From DASYTH01 sp035712165 (GTDB lineage: Bacteria; Actinomycetota; Actinomycetes; Mycobacteriales; Pseudonocardiaceae): DNA of 64,000 nucleotides. A program made the position numbers and the translations under genes. Location: contig NZ_DASTBH010000122.1 in the NCBI RefSeq assembly GCF_035712165.1, positions 1 to 64,000 on the forward strand, given 5' to 3'. Position 1 is the stretch's first letter; each line of letters starts with the position of its first letter. Shown here one piece after another: positions 1 through 9,152 of this stretch. The notes under the pieces are model-generated. The model worked only from the letters and a program-made list of their open reading frames with translations, ran no database searches and was not told where the DNA came from.

Positions 1-1493
1 GGTGGGGTTGGGTGGGCCAGGGCGAGGAGGGCCGGCTCGTTGAGTTTGCCGCGGTCGGTGACCGGGAAGGCCGGGATGCCGACGACGGCGGCCGGGCGGT
101 GGTGTGGGAGCAGCGACTTGGCCAGGCGGTCGGGCGCGCCGGCGGGGGCGGCTGGCACGCAGAATGCGACCAGCTCGTCGGTGAGCCCGGCGGGGTCGCG
201 TCGGGACAGCACTCGGCAGTCGGCCACCTCCGGCAGCAGCCGGCGAATCTGTGCCTCCACCTCGGCCGGTTCCACCCGGTGGCCGCGAACCTTGACCTGC
301 CGGTCGGCCCGGCCCCGGAACCGGAGCAACCCGTCGGCGCCCCAGACTCCGATGTCGCCGGTCCGGTAGACCCGCACGGGGGCCCCGTCCAACAACACCG
401 TGCCGAAGCGTTCGGCGGTGCGCTCCGGGTCGCCGAGGTAGCCGATGGCCAGGCCGGAGCCGGCCAGGCAGATCTCGCCCGGCTCGCCCACCGCGCACAT
501 CCGGTCGCCGGCCAGCACCAGCACCCGCGTCCCGGGCACCGGCCGGCCGAGCGGGATGCCGTCCGGCCGGGCGCAGTCGGCCGCGGTGATCCGGTGGGTG
601 GTGGCGAACACCGTGCTCTCCACCGGCCCGTAGCCGTTGAGCAGCACGATCGTGGGATGCCGGCGCAGGAACCGGGCGACGTGGTCCGGACAGAGGCGCT
701 CGCCGCCGATCATGACCTGGCGCAGCCCGGTGAACGCGTCCGGATCCTCGTCCACGGCCAGGTTGAACAGGCTGCTGGTGAGCCACGCGGTGTCCACGCC
801 GTGCCGGGCCACCCCGTCGCGAAGGGCGTGCGCCGACAGGTACGGCTCGGTCACCAGCACCGACGTCCCACCGCCGAGCAGCACCGACCACAGCTCCAGG
901 GCGAAGGCGTCCCACGGCCCGGGTGCGGCCAGCGGCATCACGCTGGTGGCGGTGAACCGGGCGAAGCCGTGTGGCCCGAACAGCCGCGCGATCGCCCGGT
1001 GCGGGGTCAGCACGGCCTTGGGCGTGCCGGTGGTGCCGGAGGTGAGGAAGACGCAGCACGGGTCGGCCGCGCGCACGGTCGCCGGGGTGAACCCGCGGGA
1101 CGGCGGGAACGGACCCACGGGCCGGTCCACCACGACCGGCGGGGCCAGGACCGAGAGCAGGTCGTCGATCCGCTCCGCCGGCCAGTCCGGGTCGAGCAGC
1201 GCGTACGCCGCGCCGGTCTTGAGCACCGCGAGCAGCGCGGTGACCAGTTCGGTGCACCTGGGCAGCAGGATCGGCACCACCCGGCCGGGACCAGCGCCTG
1301 CGGCGGTGAGCCGGGCGGCCCAGGCGTCGGCGGCGCGGTCCAGTTCGGCGTAGGTCACGGTGCGCGAGCCGGAGACGAGCGCCGCAGCGCCGGGCCGGCG
1401 CCGGGCCAGCCGGGCGAGCGTCTCGTGCAGGCCTTCGTCGGGGCCGCAGTCCGGGCCCCCGACCGTCCAGCTCCGATCTGGCTGCACCCTCAT
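1..1493 (-). CDS. Stand-alone NRPS-type adenylation enzyme (partial, 3' end off the window)
   Basis: This is an AMP-forming amino-acid or acyl activating enzyme of the NRPS A-domain family. At least 497 codons are in the window and the 3' end is missing. Visible core motifs are A3 FLTSGTTGTPK (about residue 150), A4 with WDAFALELW, A5 NGYGPVEST (about 284), A8 GRADRQVKVRGHR (about 400) and A10 DRGKL (about 481). Asp in the A4 region is the usual amino-group ligand, so an alpha-amino acid is the likely substrate; the exact one cannot be read by eye. The ATG at 1493 follows GAAGGAGCTG, a good ribosome binding site. It is transcribed away from the PKS gene across a shared 90-bp promoter region with TTGCCA elements. 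Whether a carrier domain follows lies beyond the edge. Confidence 0.9.
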   Translation of the reverse strand, partial: MRVQPDRSWTVGGPDCGPDEGLHETLARLARRRPGAAALVSGSRTVTYAELDRAADAWAARLTAAGAGPGRVVPILLPRCTELVTALLAVLKTGAAYALLDPDWPAERIDDLLSVLAPPVVVDRPVGPFPPSRGFTPATVRAADPCCVFLTSGTTGTPKAVLTPHRAIARLFGPHGFARFTATSVMPLAAPGPWDAFALELWSVLLGGGTSVLVTEPYLSAHALRDGVARHGVDTAWLTSSLFNLAVDEDPDAFTGLRQVMIGGERLCPDHVARFLRRHPTIVLLNGYGPVESTVFATTHRITAADCARPDGIPLGRPVPGTRVLVLAGDRMCAVGEPGEICLAGSGLAIGYLGDPERTAERFGTVLLDGAPVRVYRTGDIGVWGADGLLRFRGRADRQVKVRGHRVEPAEVEAQIRRLLPEVADCRVLSRRDPAGLTDELVAFCVPAAPAGAPDRLAKSLLPHHRPAAVVGIPAFPVTDRGKLNEPALLALAHPTP

Positions 1494-1526
1494 CAGCTCC
1501 TTCGCATGAATGGAGGTAGACCCGAA

Positions 1527-1553
1527 TTGCCAATCGAAGACAACGTATTGCCT
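1527..1553. promoter_or_regulatory. TTGCCA element pair between divergent biosynthetic genes
   Basis: TTGCCA (1527-1532) and TTGCCT (1548-1553) lie as direct repeats 21 bp apart, about two helical turns, in the intergenic region shared by the adenylation gene and the PKS gene. Comparable pairs precede four other genes of the cluster, including its HTH-TPR regulator. Reading them as operators of that regulator is inference. TTGCCA also resembles a -35 hexamer. Confidence 0.5.
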
Positions 1554-1583
1554 CGAACTTGACTATTGGGGCACTGTGGGTTC

Positions 1584-4499
1584 ATGGCCCGCGACCGATC
1601 ACTCGACATCGCCGTGACCGGGATCTCCGCCCGGTTGCCCGGACCCGCGCAGCCCGACAAGTGGTGGACGGCGCTGACCGAAGGCCGGGTGCTGACCACC
1701 CGGTACGAGCGAGCGGACCTGCTCGCCGCCGGCGCGCCCGCCGCCCTGGTCGACGACCCCGACTACGTCCCGGTCCGGGGTCACCTGCCGGACGCCGACC
1801 GGTTCGACAACACGCTGTTCCGGGTCAGCCCGCGCGAGGCGGAGATGATGGACCCGCAGCACCGGCTGATGCTGGAGACCGCGTGGGCGGCGCTGGAGGA
1901 CGCCGGCACCGGCCCGTTCGACCGGGCGCCGACCACCGCGGTGTACGCCTCGGCCAGCGGCAGCGGCTACCTGCGCGCCATGGTCGCGGGCGGCCGGCTC
2001 GACCCGCTGACCCTGGAGGACGCGCTGCACGGCACCGAGCCGGACTTCATGGCCAGCCTGATCTCCTACAAGCTCGGCCTGACCGGGCCGGCCGTCGCCG
2101 TGCAGACCGCCTGCTCCTCCTCGCTGGTCGCGGTGCACATGGCCATCCAGGCGCTGCTGTCCGGCGACTGCGACCAGGCCCTGGTGGTGGCCGCCGGGAT
2201 CGGCTTCCCGCAGGCCGGACACCTGCACGTGCGCGGCGGCATCCTGTCCGCGACCGGGGTGTGCCGGCCGTTCGACGAGAGCGCCGACGGCGTGGTGGTC
2301 GGCTCCGGCGTGGCCGCCGTGGTGCTGCGCCGGTTACCCGACGCGCTGACCGGGGGCCCGCAGCCGTACGGCGTCATCCTGGGCACCGCGATCAACAACG
2401 ACGGCAGCGCCAAGGCCGGCTACTACGCCCCGTCGGTCGGCGGTCAGGAGGCGGTGATCCGGGCGGCGCTGCGGGCGGCCGACGTGGACGCCCGGTCCGT
2501 CGGCTACCTCGAGGCGCACGCCACCGGCACCCGGCTGGGCGACCCGATCGAATGGGCCGCGGCCACCGCCGCGTACGGCGGGATGGGCGCCCGCGCCGGG
2601 CAGATCGCGGTCGGCGCGGTCAAGGCCAACATCGGCCACCTGGACAACGCCGCGGGCCTCGCCGGGCTGATCAAGGCGCTGCGCGTGGTCTGCGCGGGCG
2701 TGCTGCCCCCGGTCGCCGGGTTCAGCCGGATCAACCCGATGCTCGACACCGAGGGCTCCCCGCTCTACATCCCGACAACGGCCGGGCCGTGGACCGGACC
2801 GGGGCCGAGGCGGGCCGCGATCAGCTCGTTCGGCATCGGCGGCACCAACGCGCACGTGCTCGTCGAGCAGGCGCCGCGGCGCGAGCCGGTCCGCCGGACC
2901 GGCCGGCGCAGCCGGCTGGTGCTGCTGTCGGCCGCCGGGGCGGAGGCGGTGCGCAGGCGCGGGCACGACCTGGCCGGGCATCTGGCCGAGCACCGGCCCG
3001 ACCTCGCCGACGTGAGCTTCACGCTGTGCGCCGGGCGGGCGCCGCTGCCCGAGCGGCTGGCCGTCGCCGGCCGGGACGCCGACGAGGTGGCCCACCGGCT
3101 GGCCGCCGGTGCCGGTGTGGTGCGCGGCCGCTGCCCGGCGCAGCGTCCCGCGCCGGTCGTGTTCCTGTTCCCCGGCCAGGGCGCCCAGTACCCGGGCATG
3201 GCCGCGCCGTTCGCCGAGGCGCTGCCGGGGTTCGCGGCCGCGCTGGACCGCTGCCTGGCGGCGTTCGACCCGGAGTTGGCGGCGCGGCTGCGCACCGCGC
3301 TGTACGACCCGGCCGCCGGCCTGGACACCACCGAGTTGGCCCAGCCGGCCCTGTTCGCCGTCGAGTACGCGGCGCAGCAGGCGCTGGCCGAGCTGGGCAT
3401 CGCGCCGGTCGCCGTGCTCGGGCACAGCCTGGGGGAGATCACCGCGGCGTGCGTGGCCGGGGTCTTCGACCTGCCGGACGCGGCGCGGTTCGTGGCCGCC
3501 CGGGGCCGGGCCATGCAGGCCTGCCCGGACGGGGCGATGCTCGCGGTCGGCGCAGGCGCGGACCGGGTGGCCGAGCTGATCGCCGGTCAGCCGCTGGAGC
3601 TGGCCGCGATCAACGGGCCGGACAGCTGCGTGGTGGCGGGGCCGGTGCCGGCGGTGACCGCGTTCGCCGAGCGGCTCGGGGAGGCGACGTTCACCCGCCG
3701 GCTGCGCACGACCCGGGCGTTCCACTCGGCGCTGATCGAGCCGGCGGTCCCGGTGCTGGCCGCCGAGCTGGCCGGGATGGGCCTGCACCGCCCGGTGCTG
3801 CCGTTCGCGTCGAACCTGACCGGTCGCCTCGTGCCGCCGGAAGCCGCGCTGGAGCCGAACCTGTTCGTCGACTCGGCCCGCCGGCCGGTGCGCTTCGCCG
3901 ATGCGCTGGGCGCCGTGGCGCGGCGGTTCCCCGGGGCGCTGATGCTGGAGGTGGGTCCCGGGCGGGCGCTGTCGGCGCTGGCCGAGGCGGTGCTGCTGCC
4001 CGCGGTCGCGCTGTGCCCGGCGCGGTTCGGGTCGGGCCCGGACGAGGTGCTCACGGCGCTCGGCGCGCTCTGGACCCAGGGCCAGCCGGTCGACGTGGCG
4101 GCCCTGTGCGCCGAGGGCGAGCGGATCCACCTGCCGACCTACCCGTTCGCCGGGCCCAGGTGGATCGCGCCGGAGGCGCTGTCCCGGCAGTTGAGCGTGG
4201 CGGCGCCGGCGCCGTGCGTGCCGGCGGCCGAGCCGGAACCGAACCCGGACCCGGCGGCGCTGCTGGCCGGACTGTGGGCGGAACTGCTCGGGCACGCCGA
4301 GCTGACCGGCGACTCCGACTTCTTCGAGCTGGGCGGGGACTCGCTGCTGATCACCCGGCTGGCCCGCCGGGTCAACCAGGAGCTGGGCATTCAGGTCCCG
4401 CTGCGGGCCATGCTCGCCGGGCGCACGCTCGGCCGGCAGACCGCGATCATTTCCGATCTCGTCGAGCGCGCCGCGGCTCCGTTCCGCGCCGCCGGCTGA
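1584..4499 (+). CDS. Single-module type I polyketide synthase, KS-AT-ACP
   Basis: A 971-residue modular PKS. The ketosynthase has its catalytic Cys in TACSSS (about residue 175) and His residues in EAHATGT (about 310) and KANIGH (about 347). The acyltransferase follows with GHSLGE (Ser about 615) and RAFHS (about 711), a signature of malonyl-CoA selective ATs. A C-terminal carrier domain has LGGDSL (about 916). No KR, DH or ER is present, so one elongation should leave a beta-keto group. The start is ATG 1584; a TTG at 1566 is in frame but less likely. The ribosome binding site is weak. One TTA codon (2334-2336) suggests bldA-dependent translation. The A-PCP gene follows after 75 bp with its own TTGCCA pair. 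The KS probably receives an aminoacyl or acyl unit from a carrier protein and passes it to, or accepts it from, the A-PCP protein. Confidence 0.93.
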   Translation: MARDRSLDIAVTGISARLPGPAQPDKWWTALTEGRVLTTRYERADLLAAGAPAALVDDPDYVPVRGHLPDADRFDNTLFRVSPREAEMMDPQHRLMLETAWAALEDAGTGPFDRAPTTAVYASASGSGYLRAMVAGGRLDPLTLEDALHGTEPDFMASLISYKLGLTGPAVAVQTACSSSLVAVHMAIQALLSGDCDQALVVAAGIGFPQAGHLHVRGGILSATGVCRPFDESADGVVVGSGVAAVVLRRLPDALTGGPQPYGVILGTAINNDGSAKAGYYAPSVGGQEAVIRAALRAADVDARSVGYLEAHATGTRLGDPIEWAAATAAYGGMGARAGQIAVGAVKANIGHLDNAAGLAGLIKALRVVCAGVLPPVAGFSRINPMLDTEGSPLYIPTTAGPWTGPGPRRAAISSFGIGGTNAHVLVEQAPRREPVRRTGRRSRLVLLSAAGAEAVRRRGHDLAGHLAEHRPDLADVSFTLCAGRAPLPERLAVAGRDADEVAHRLAAGAGVVRGRCPAQRPAPVVFLFPGQGAQYPGMAAPFAEALPGFAAALDRCLAAFDPELAARLRTALYDPAAGLDTTELAQPALFAVEYAAQQALAELGIAPVAVLGHSLGEITAACVAGVFDLPDAARFVAARGRAMQACPDGAMLAVGAGADRVAELIAGQPLELAAINGPDSCVVAGPVPAVTAFAERLGEATFTRRLRTTRAFHSALIEPAVPVLAAELAGMGLHRPVLPFASNLTGRLVPPEAALEPNLFVDSARRPVRFADALGAVARRFPGALMLEVGPGRALSALAEAVLLPAVALCPARFGSGPDEVLTALGALWTQGQPVDVAALCAEGERIHLPTYPFAGPRWIAPEALSRQLSVAAPAPCVPAAEPEPNPDPAALLAGLWAELLGHAELTGDSDFFELGGDSLLITRLARRVNQELGIQVPLRAMLAGRTLGRQTAIISDLVERAAAPFRAAG

Positions 4500-4511
4500 A
4501 GGCAAACTCCA

Positions 4512-4526
4512 TTGCCAATATTGCCA
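4512..4526 (+). promoter_or_regulatory. TTGCCA direct repeat upstream of the A-PCP gene
   Basis: TTGCCAATATTGCCA places two TTGCCA hexamers 9 bp apart, 49-63 bp before the start of the NRPS gene. The 9-bp spacing is identical to that of the pair at 19373-19387. Its position between two co-directional genes suggests an internal promoter or control point inside the PKS-NRPS operon. Confidence 0.5.
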
Positions 4527-4574
4527 GCCTATTTAGGCTCGGGAAAACCTTCGAAGATCAGCGGAGGAGCCTTG

Positions 4575-6476
4575 ATGACTGCTCAGGAACGCGACCAGCT
4601 CGACGAGGTGTTGGCCTTCGGCCGTGGCGGGCCGCTGCCGGATCTCGGGCAGCCGCCGGTGCACGACCTGGTGGCCGGGTTCGCCCGGGTGATCCCGGGG
4701 CACACGGCGGTGCACAGCGGCGAGCGCGCGATCGGTTACGGCGCGCTGGACGAGTGGGCCGGGCGGATCGCGGCGCGGCTGGCCGCGGCCGGCGTCGGTC
4801 GCGGCGACCGGGTGGGCCTGCTGGCCGAACCGTCGATCGCCATGGTCGCCTCGGCCCTGGGCATCCTGCGCTCCGGCGCCGCCTACGTCCCGATCGACCC
4901 GGCCGCGCCCGCGGCCCGGGTCGCCGACGTGCTGTCCGACGCCCAGGTGGTGGCCGCCGTGGTCACCGGCGCGGGCGGCGCCCGGCTGGCCGGGTTCGGG
5001 CTGCCGCTGGTCTGGGCGGAGGACTCGGCGGGCGGGTCCGGCCGGATCCTGCCGCCGGTCCCGATCACCGCCGAGGACGCCGCCTACCTGATCTACACCT
5101 CGGGCAGCACGGGCGAGCCGAAGGGCGTGGTGGTCGAGCACGGTCAACTGGCCGCGTCCACCCTGGCCCGGCGCATCGTCTACCCGGGCGCGCCGGTGTT
5201 CCTGCTGGTCTCCCCGCTGGCCTTCGACTCCTCGGTGGCCGGGCTGTGGGGCACGCTGACCGCGGGCGGCCGGCTGGTCGTGGCGACCGCCGAGGAGGTG
5301 CGCGACCCCGAGCGGCTGGTGGAGCTGATCGAGCGGCACCGGGTGACCCAGTTGCTCTGCGTGCCGTCGCTCTACCGGGTGCTGCTCGACGCCGCGGAAC
5401 GTGTTGGGGTGCAACGGTTACGCTCGCTGGACATCGTGATCGTGGCCGGCGAGCCGTTGCCCCGGCAGGTGGTCGACCGGCACTTCGCGGTGCATCCCGA
5501 ACCGGTCTGCCTGGTCAACGAGTACGGCCCGACCGAGACGACGGTCTGGGCCAGCTACCACCGGTTCGACCGGCCCGGCCCGGTGTCCATCGGTGTCCCG
5601 CCGCCGGGCACGCGACTCTACGTGCTGGACGAGAACCTGCGCCCGGTGCCGCCCGGCGTCCAGGGCGAGCTCTTCGTCGGCGGCGCCTGGGTGTCCCGCG
5701 GGTACTTCGGCCGGCCGGAGGCCACCGCGCGGGTGTTCCTGGACGACCCGTTCGCGGGCTCGGCCGGCGCGCGCATGTACCGCACCGGCGACCTGGTGCG
5801 CTGGAACCCCGATGGCACGCTCGACTTCCTGGGCCGGCGGGACCATCAGGTCAAGATCCGGGGGCACCGGATCGAGTTGGAGGCGGTCGAGGCGGCGCTG
5901 CGCGAGGTGCCGGGAGTCCGGGACGCGGTGGTGGTCGCGGACACCGCGCGGACCCGGCTGACCGGCTTCGTGCTCGCCGAGCCGGGCACCGACGCGGCGG
6001 CCGCCCGCGCCGCGCTGGCCGAGCGGTTGCCCGCCCCGGCGCTGCCGGCGATCCGGATCCTGGACGGCTTTCCCCTCACGGCCAACGGAAAGGTGGACCG
6101 TGGTGCGCTGCGGGCGGCCGCCGAGCAGCAGCCGGAGCCCGTCGCGCCGGAACCGGTCGCGGAGACCCCGGACAGCACCACGGCCCGGGTCGCCGCCGCG
6201 TGGGCGGACGTGCTCAAGCTGAACGACGTTCCCATCGACGCCAACTTCTTCGACCTCGGCGGCCACTCGCTGACCATGTTCCGGTTGCAGGACGCCCTGG
6301 AACGCCACACCGGAACCCGGCCGCCGGTGATCGCGTTGTTCCGGCACACCACGGTTTCCGCGCAGGCGGTGCTGATCCGCGAGGGCGTGCCGGCCGACAC
6401 CGGCGCCGAGGCGCGCACGGCGGCCGCGGCCCGGCGCGCCGAGGCGGCGGCGCTGCGCAGGCGGCGGGTGGCGTGA
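4575..6476 (+). CDS. NRPS protein, adenylation-peptidyl carrier (A-PCP)
   Basis: A 633-residue didomain NRPS. Adenylation motifs are YTSGSTGEPKG (about residue 174), A4 FDSSVAGLWG with Asp, A5 NEYGPTETT (about 315), A8 with GRRDHQVKIRGHR (about 420) and A10 NGKVDR (about 503). A carrier domain follows with LGGHSL (about 563). There is no condensation or thioesterase domain, so it loads an amino acid onto its own carrier but needs a partner for bond formation, perhaps the upstream KS or an ATP-grasp ligase. The ATG at 4575 follows GGAGGAG. A TTA codon lies at 5418-5420. The downstream thioesterase overlaps its stop codon by 1 nt, so the two are translationally coupled. Confidence 0.93.
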   Translation: MTAQERDQLDEVLAFGRGGPLPDLGQPPVHDLVAGFARVIPGHTAVHSGERAIGYGALDEWAGRIAARLAAAGVGRGDRVGLLAEPSIAMVASALGILRSGAAYVPIDPAAPAARVADVLSDAQVVAAVVTGAGGARLAGFGLPLVWAEDSAGGSGRILPPVPITAEDAAYLIYTSGSTGEPKGVVVEHGQLAASTLARRIVYPGAPVFLLVSPLAFDSSVAGLWGTLTAGGRLVVATAEEVRDPERLVELIERHRVTQLLCVPSLYRVLLDAAERVGVQRLRSLDIVIVAGEPLPRQVVDRHFAVHPEPVCLVNEYGPTETTVWASYHRFDRPGPVSIGVPPPGTRLYVLDENLRPVPPGVQGELFVGGAWVSRGYFGRPEATARVFLDDPFAGSAGARMYRTGDLVRWNPDGTLDFLGRRDHQVKIRGHRIELEAVEAALREVPGVRDAVVVADTARTRLTGFVLAEPGTDAAAARAALAERLPAPALPAIRILDGFPLTANGKVDRGALRAAAEQQPEPVAPEPVAETPDSTTARVAAAWADVLKLNDVPIDANFFDLGGHSLTMFRLQDALERHTGTRPPVIALFRHTTVSAQAVLIREGVPADTGAEARTAAAARRAEAAALRRRRVA

Positions 6477-7204
6477 TGGACCCGGTCTGGTTGTCCTGTC
6501 CCGTTCCGCAGACCCGGCCGCGGCGCCGGCTGGTGTGCTTCCCGCACGCCGGCGGCTCGGCGGCGTTCTTTCGCGCCTGGGGCGCCGAACTCGCCGACAT
6601 CGAGGTGCACGCGGTGCGCTATCCCGGACGGGGCGAGCGGATCGACGAGCCGCCGGCCACCGACCTGTGCCGGCTCGGCGCCGCGATCGCCGACGCGCTG
6701 CTGCCGCTTTCCGATGTGCCGCTGGCATTGTTCGGGCACAGCATGGGTGCGGTGGTGGCGCTGGAGACCGCCCGGTCGCTGCGGGCGCGCGGGGTGGCCG
6801 TCGCGCACCTGTTCGCGTCGGGCTCGCGGGCGGGGCAGCCGCCGGCCGACGCCGGGCCACCCGACACCGAGGACGACGCCGAGTCGGTGGCTCGGCTGAT
6901 CATGCTCGGCGGCACCGACCCGGAACTGGCCGCCGACCCGGACTTCCAGGCGTTGGTGCTGCCCTACATCCGGGCGGACAGCGCGATGTTCCACGCCTAT
7001 CGACCGGACCGGGCGGTGCCGCTGGACTGTCCGGTGACGACCATCGTGGGCGACGCCGACCCGGACGCGGACCTGCGGCCCTGGCCGGCGCTGACCGCGG
7101 CCGTGTACACCGAGCACGAGGTGCCGGGCGACCACTTCTACCTGGTGGAGCGGCCGCCGTTCGCGCTGCTCCGGGTGCAGCTCGCGGCGCCGATGGTGCG
7201 ATGA
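6476..7204 (+). CDS. Type II thioesterase
   Basis: A 242-residue alpha/beta hydrolase of the stand-alone thioesterase family that edits PKS and NRPS carrier proteins by removing mis-primed acyl groups. The N-terminal LVCFPHAGGSAAFFRAW oxyanion region, nucleophile motif GHSMG (Ser about 89) and C-terminal GDHFYL (His about 218) are all as expected. The length is normal for the family. Its ATG overlaps the TGA of the A-PCP gene, giving a PKS, NRPS, TEII operon. It is the only thioesterase in the cluster, so it could also be involved in release, but the sequence favours the proofreading type. Confidence 0.93.
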   Translation: MDPVWLSCPVPQTRPRRRLVCFPHAGGSAAFFRAWGAELADIEVHAVRYPGRGERIDEPPATDLCRLGAAIADALLPLSDVPLALFGHSMGAVVALETARSLRARGVAVAHLFASGSRAGQPPADAGPPDTEDDAESVARLIMLGGTDPELAADPDFQALVLPYIRADSAMFHAYRPDRAVPLDCPVTTIVGDADPDADLRPWPALTAAVYTEHEVPGDHFYLVERPPFALLRVQLAAPMVR

Positions 7205-7209
7205 ACCGC

Positions 7210-7605
7210 TCACGCCACGATGGCCAGCGCGTCGATCTCCATCAGCAGGTCCGGCCGGAACAGCGCGACCACCGCGACCACCGTGCTCGCCGGCGGCCGG
7301 GTGGTGTCGACGAACTCGTCACGGACCGACAGAACCGTTGGCACGTGGGCGATGTCGGTCAGGTAGTAGGTGAGCTTGACGACGTCGCCGAAGCCCGCCC
7401 CGGCCGCGGCCAGGCAGCGGCGCATGTTCTCGAAGACCTGCCGGGCCTGCGCGGCCGGGTCGCCGGCGCCGACCAGCCGGCCGTCCGCGTCGAAGGCCAT
7501 CTGCCCGGACACGGCGAGCAGCCGGCCCGGACCGGTCACCACGTGGGTGTAGCCGTCGCTGGGAAAGACGCCGTCCGGGGCCGAAATGTGGGTGTTCATC
7601 GCCAC
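7210..7605 (-). CDS. RidA/YjgF family protein
   Basis: A 131-residue protein of the RidA (YjgF/YER057c/UK114) family. Canonical members hydrolyse reactive enamine/imine intermediates made by PLP enzymes; others act in secondary metabolism. Visible family features are VSGQMAFDADGRL, the QARQVFENMRRCLAAAG helix, VVKLTYYLTD and a C-terminal MEIDALAIV strand. The conserved Arg of deaminating members is not obvious: where RVE is usual, the segment reads LLMEIDAL. Catalysis may therefore differ. GTG 7605 is the longest start and ATG 7599 is equally plausible. It is convergent with the thioesterase gene (5-bp gap) and lies downstream of a GNAT gene on the same strand. Confidence 0.85.
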   Translation of the reverse strand: MAMNTHISAPDGVFPSDGYTHVVTGPGRLLAVSGQMAFDADGRLVGAGDPAAQARQVFENMRRCLAAAGAGFGDVVKLTYYLTDIAHVPTVLSVRDEFVDTTRPPASTVVAVVALFRPDLLMEIDALAIVA

Positions 7606-7620
7606 ATTCTGGCCGTGGCC

Positions 7621-8109
7621 TCAAAACTCGCAGTACATAACCAACAGATCGACCCGGCCCAGCGTCGGGTGCTCGAAGGCGCCGGGAACCCTTCCCACGA
7701 CCCGGAACCCGAGTCGCTCGTAGACCCGCACGGCGGACTCGTTCGACGCGGCGACGGCGTTGAACTGCATGCCGGCGTAGCCGCGCTCCCGGGCCCAGTC
7801 CAACACGTGCCGGCACAGCGCGGTGCCCACGCCCGTGCCGCGCGCGTCGGCGGACACCATGAAGCTCGCGGTCGAGACGTGCGAGCCCGGCCCGGGCCGG
7901 TTGGTCTGCATCTGCGCGGTGCCGACGATCCGGTCCGCGTCGTCGAGCGCCACCACGGTGCGCCCGGGCGGCGTGAGCACCCAGACGGCGTGCGCCTGTT
8001 CGGAGTTCATGTCCGGGTCGTAGGTGAAGGTGTCCCTGGCTTGAATCACGTCCCGGACGATCGGCCACACCTGGGCCCAGTCCGACTCGACGAACTCCCG
8101 AATCCGCAT
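7621..8109 (-). CDS. GNAT family N-acetyltransferase
   Basis: A 162-residue GNAT protein, predicted to transfer an acyl group from acyl-CoA to an amine. The acetyl-CoA pyrophosphate-binding motif is ARGTGVGTAL (about residues 89-98). The C-terminal AASNESAVRVYERLGF is the usual motif B, and MRIREFVESDW is a typical N-terminus. The substrate cannot be assigned. It is followed 15 bp downstream by the RidA gene in the same direction, so the two probably form a small operon. A tailoring or self-resistance role in the cluster is possible but inferred only from position. Confidence 0.85.
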   Translation of the reverse strand: MRIREFVESDWAQVWPIVRDVIQARDTFTYDPDMNSEQAHAVWVLTPPGRTVVALDDADRIVGTAQMQTNRPGPGSHVSTASFMVSADARGTGVGTALCRHVLDWARERGYAGMQFNAVAASNESAVRVYERLGFRVVGRVPGAFEHPTLGRVDLLVMYCEF

Positions 8110-8156
8110 CGCCCCACGCTAGCGCCGGCGCGCGCACCGTCCCGGAAGGACACCCC

Positions 8157-9152
8157 ATGATCCCGCCGTTTGACCCCGAACTGGCCGGACCGCTGCGCAC
8201 GATCCTGCGCGACCTGCCGATGCCGCTGACCGCCGCGCTCATCGCCCAGCGCCGGGCCGCCACGGCCGCGAACAGCCTGTCGGACGAGGAGATCCGGCGC
8301 GGCGGGGCGTTCGAGGTGACCGAACGCCTGGTTCCGGGTCCGGCCGGTGCGCCCGACGTTCCGGTGCTGATCTGCCGGCCGGCGGCCGTCCCCGGCCCGC
8401 ATCCGGTGATCTACAACACGCACGGCGGCGGCATGGTGGCCGGCAACACCCGCACCCGGGAGTTGATCGGCGAGCTCGACCGGGCCCAGGAACTGGGTCT
8501 GGCGGTGGTGGCGGTGGACTACCGGCTGGCGCCGGAGCATCCGGACCCGGCGCCGGTACTGGACTGCTACGCCGGGCTGACCTGGCTCGCCGCCAACGCC
8601 GCCGGACTCGGCCTGGACCCGGGCCGGATCATCGTGAGCGGCAACAGCGCGGGCGGCGCGCTGGCCGCCGCGCTGGCCCTGCTGGCCCGGGACCGCCGCG
8701 GGCCGCGGCTGCTGGGGCAGTTGCTGCAGTTCCCGATGCTCGACGACCGGTGCGACTCGCCGTCCGGGACCACGCTGGACGGCGTGGGGCTGTGGGACCG
8801 CACCTCCAACCTCACCGGCTGGACCGCGCTGCTGGGCGAGCGGCGCGGAACCGGCGCCGTCTCCTGCTACGCGGCGCCGGCCCGGGCGAGCGACCTGTCC
8901 GGTCTGCCCCCGGCCTTCCTGGAGGTGGGTTCGGTGGAGGCGTTGCGGGACGAGGGAGTCGACTACGCCTCGCGGATCTGGCTGGCCGGCGGGGAATGCG
9001 AGCTGCACGTGTGGTCCGGCGCGTTCCACAGCTTCGACGAGTGGGTGCCGGACGCGGTGATCTCGCGGGCGGCGCACCAGGCGCGGATCGCCTGGCTACG
9101 CCGCCTGCTGGCGCGTGAAAACCGAGGTGTAGAGGGCCAGTTCGGCGCGTAG
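8157..9152 (+). CDS. Alpha/beta hydrolase, hormone-sensitive-lipase-like esterase
   Basis: A 331-residue esterase of the HSL family. The oxyanion-hole motif is NTHGGGMV (about residues 85-92) and the nucleophile motif is GNSAGG (Ser about 163). The catalytic acid region reads GSVEALRDEG, where Glu takes the place of the more common Asp; this is accepted in one HSL subfamily. The catalytic His is in GAFHSF (about 290). No signal peptide is present, so it is probably cytoplasmic. GGAAGGACACCCC precedes the ATG. Its 3' end overlaps the convergent S9 peptidase gene by about 57 bp. It could trim an ester or lactone of the product, but its role is not fixed by sequence. Confidence 0.87.
   Translation: MIPPFDPELAGPLRTILRDLPMPLTAALIAQRRAATAANSLSDEEIRRGGAFEVTERLVPGPAGAPDVPVLICRPAAVPGPHPVIYNTHGGGMVAGNTRTRELIGELDRAQELGLAVVAVDYRLAPEHPDPAPVLDCYAGLTWLAANAAGLGLDPGRIIVSGNSAGGALAAALALLARDRRGPRLLGQLLQFPMLDDRCDSPSGTTLDGVGLWDRTSNLTGWTALLGERRGTGAVSCYAAPARASDLSGLPPAFLEVGSVEALRDEGVDYASRIWLAGGECELHVWSGAFHSFDEWVPDAVISRAAHQARIAWLRRLLARENRGVEGQFGA

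Noticed and set aside
12..1562. Long plus-strand open frame opposite the adenylation gene
   Set aside because: Composition is a GC-rich shadow of the minus-strand A domain, whose motifs A3-A10 are unmistakable.
1559..7204. A very long open frame (1881 codons) running through the PKS and NRPS genes
   Set aside because: Only its 3' end (from 6476, the thioesterase) has protein-like composition; the rest is Arg/Gly/Pro-rich and overlaps the genuine PKS and A-PCP frames with clear domain motifs.
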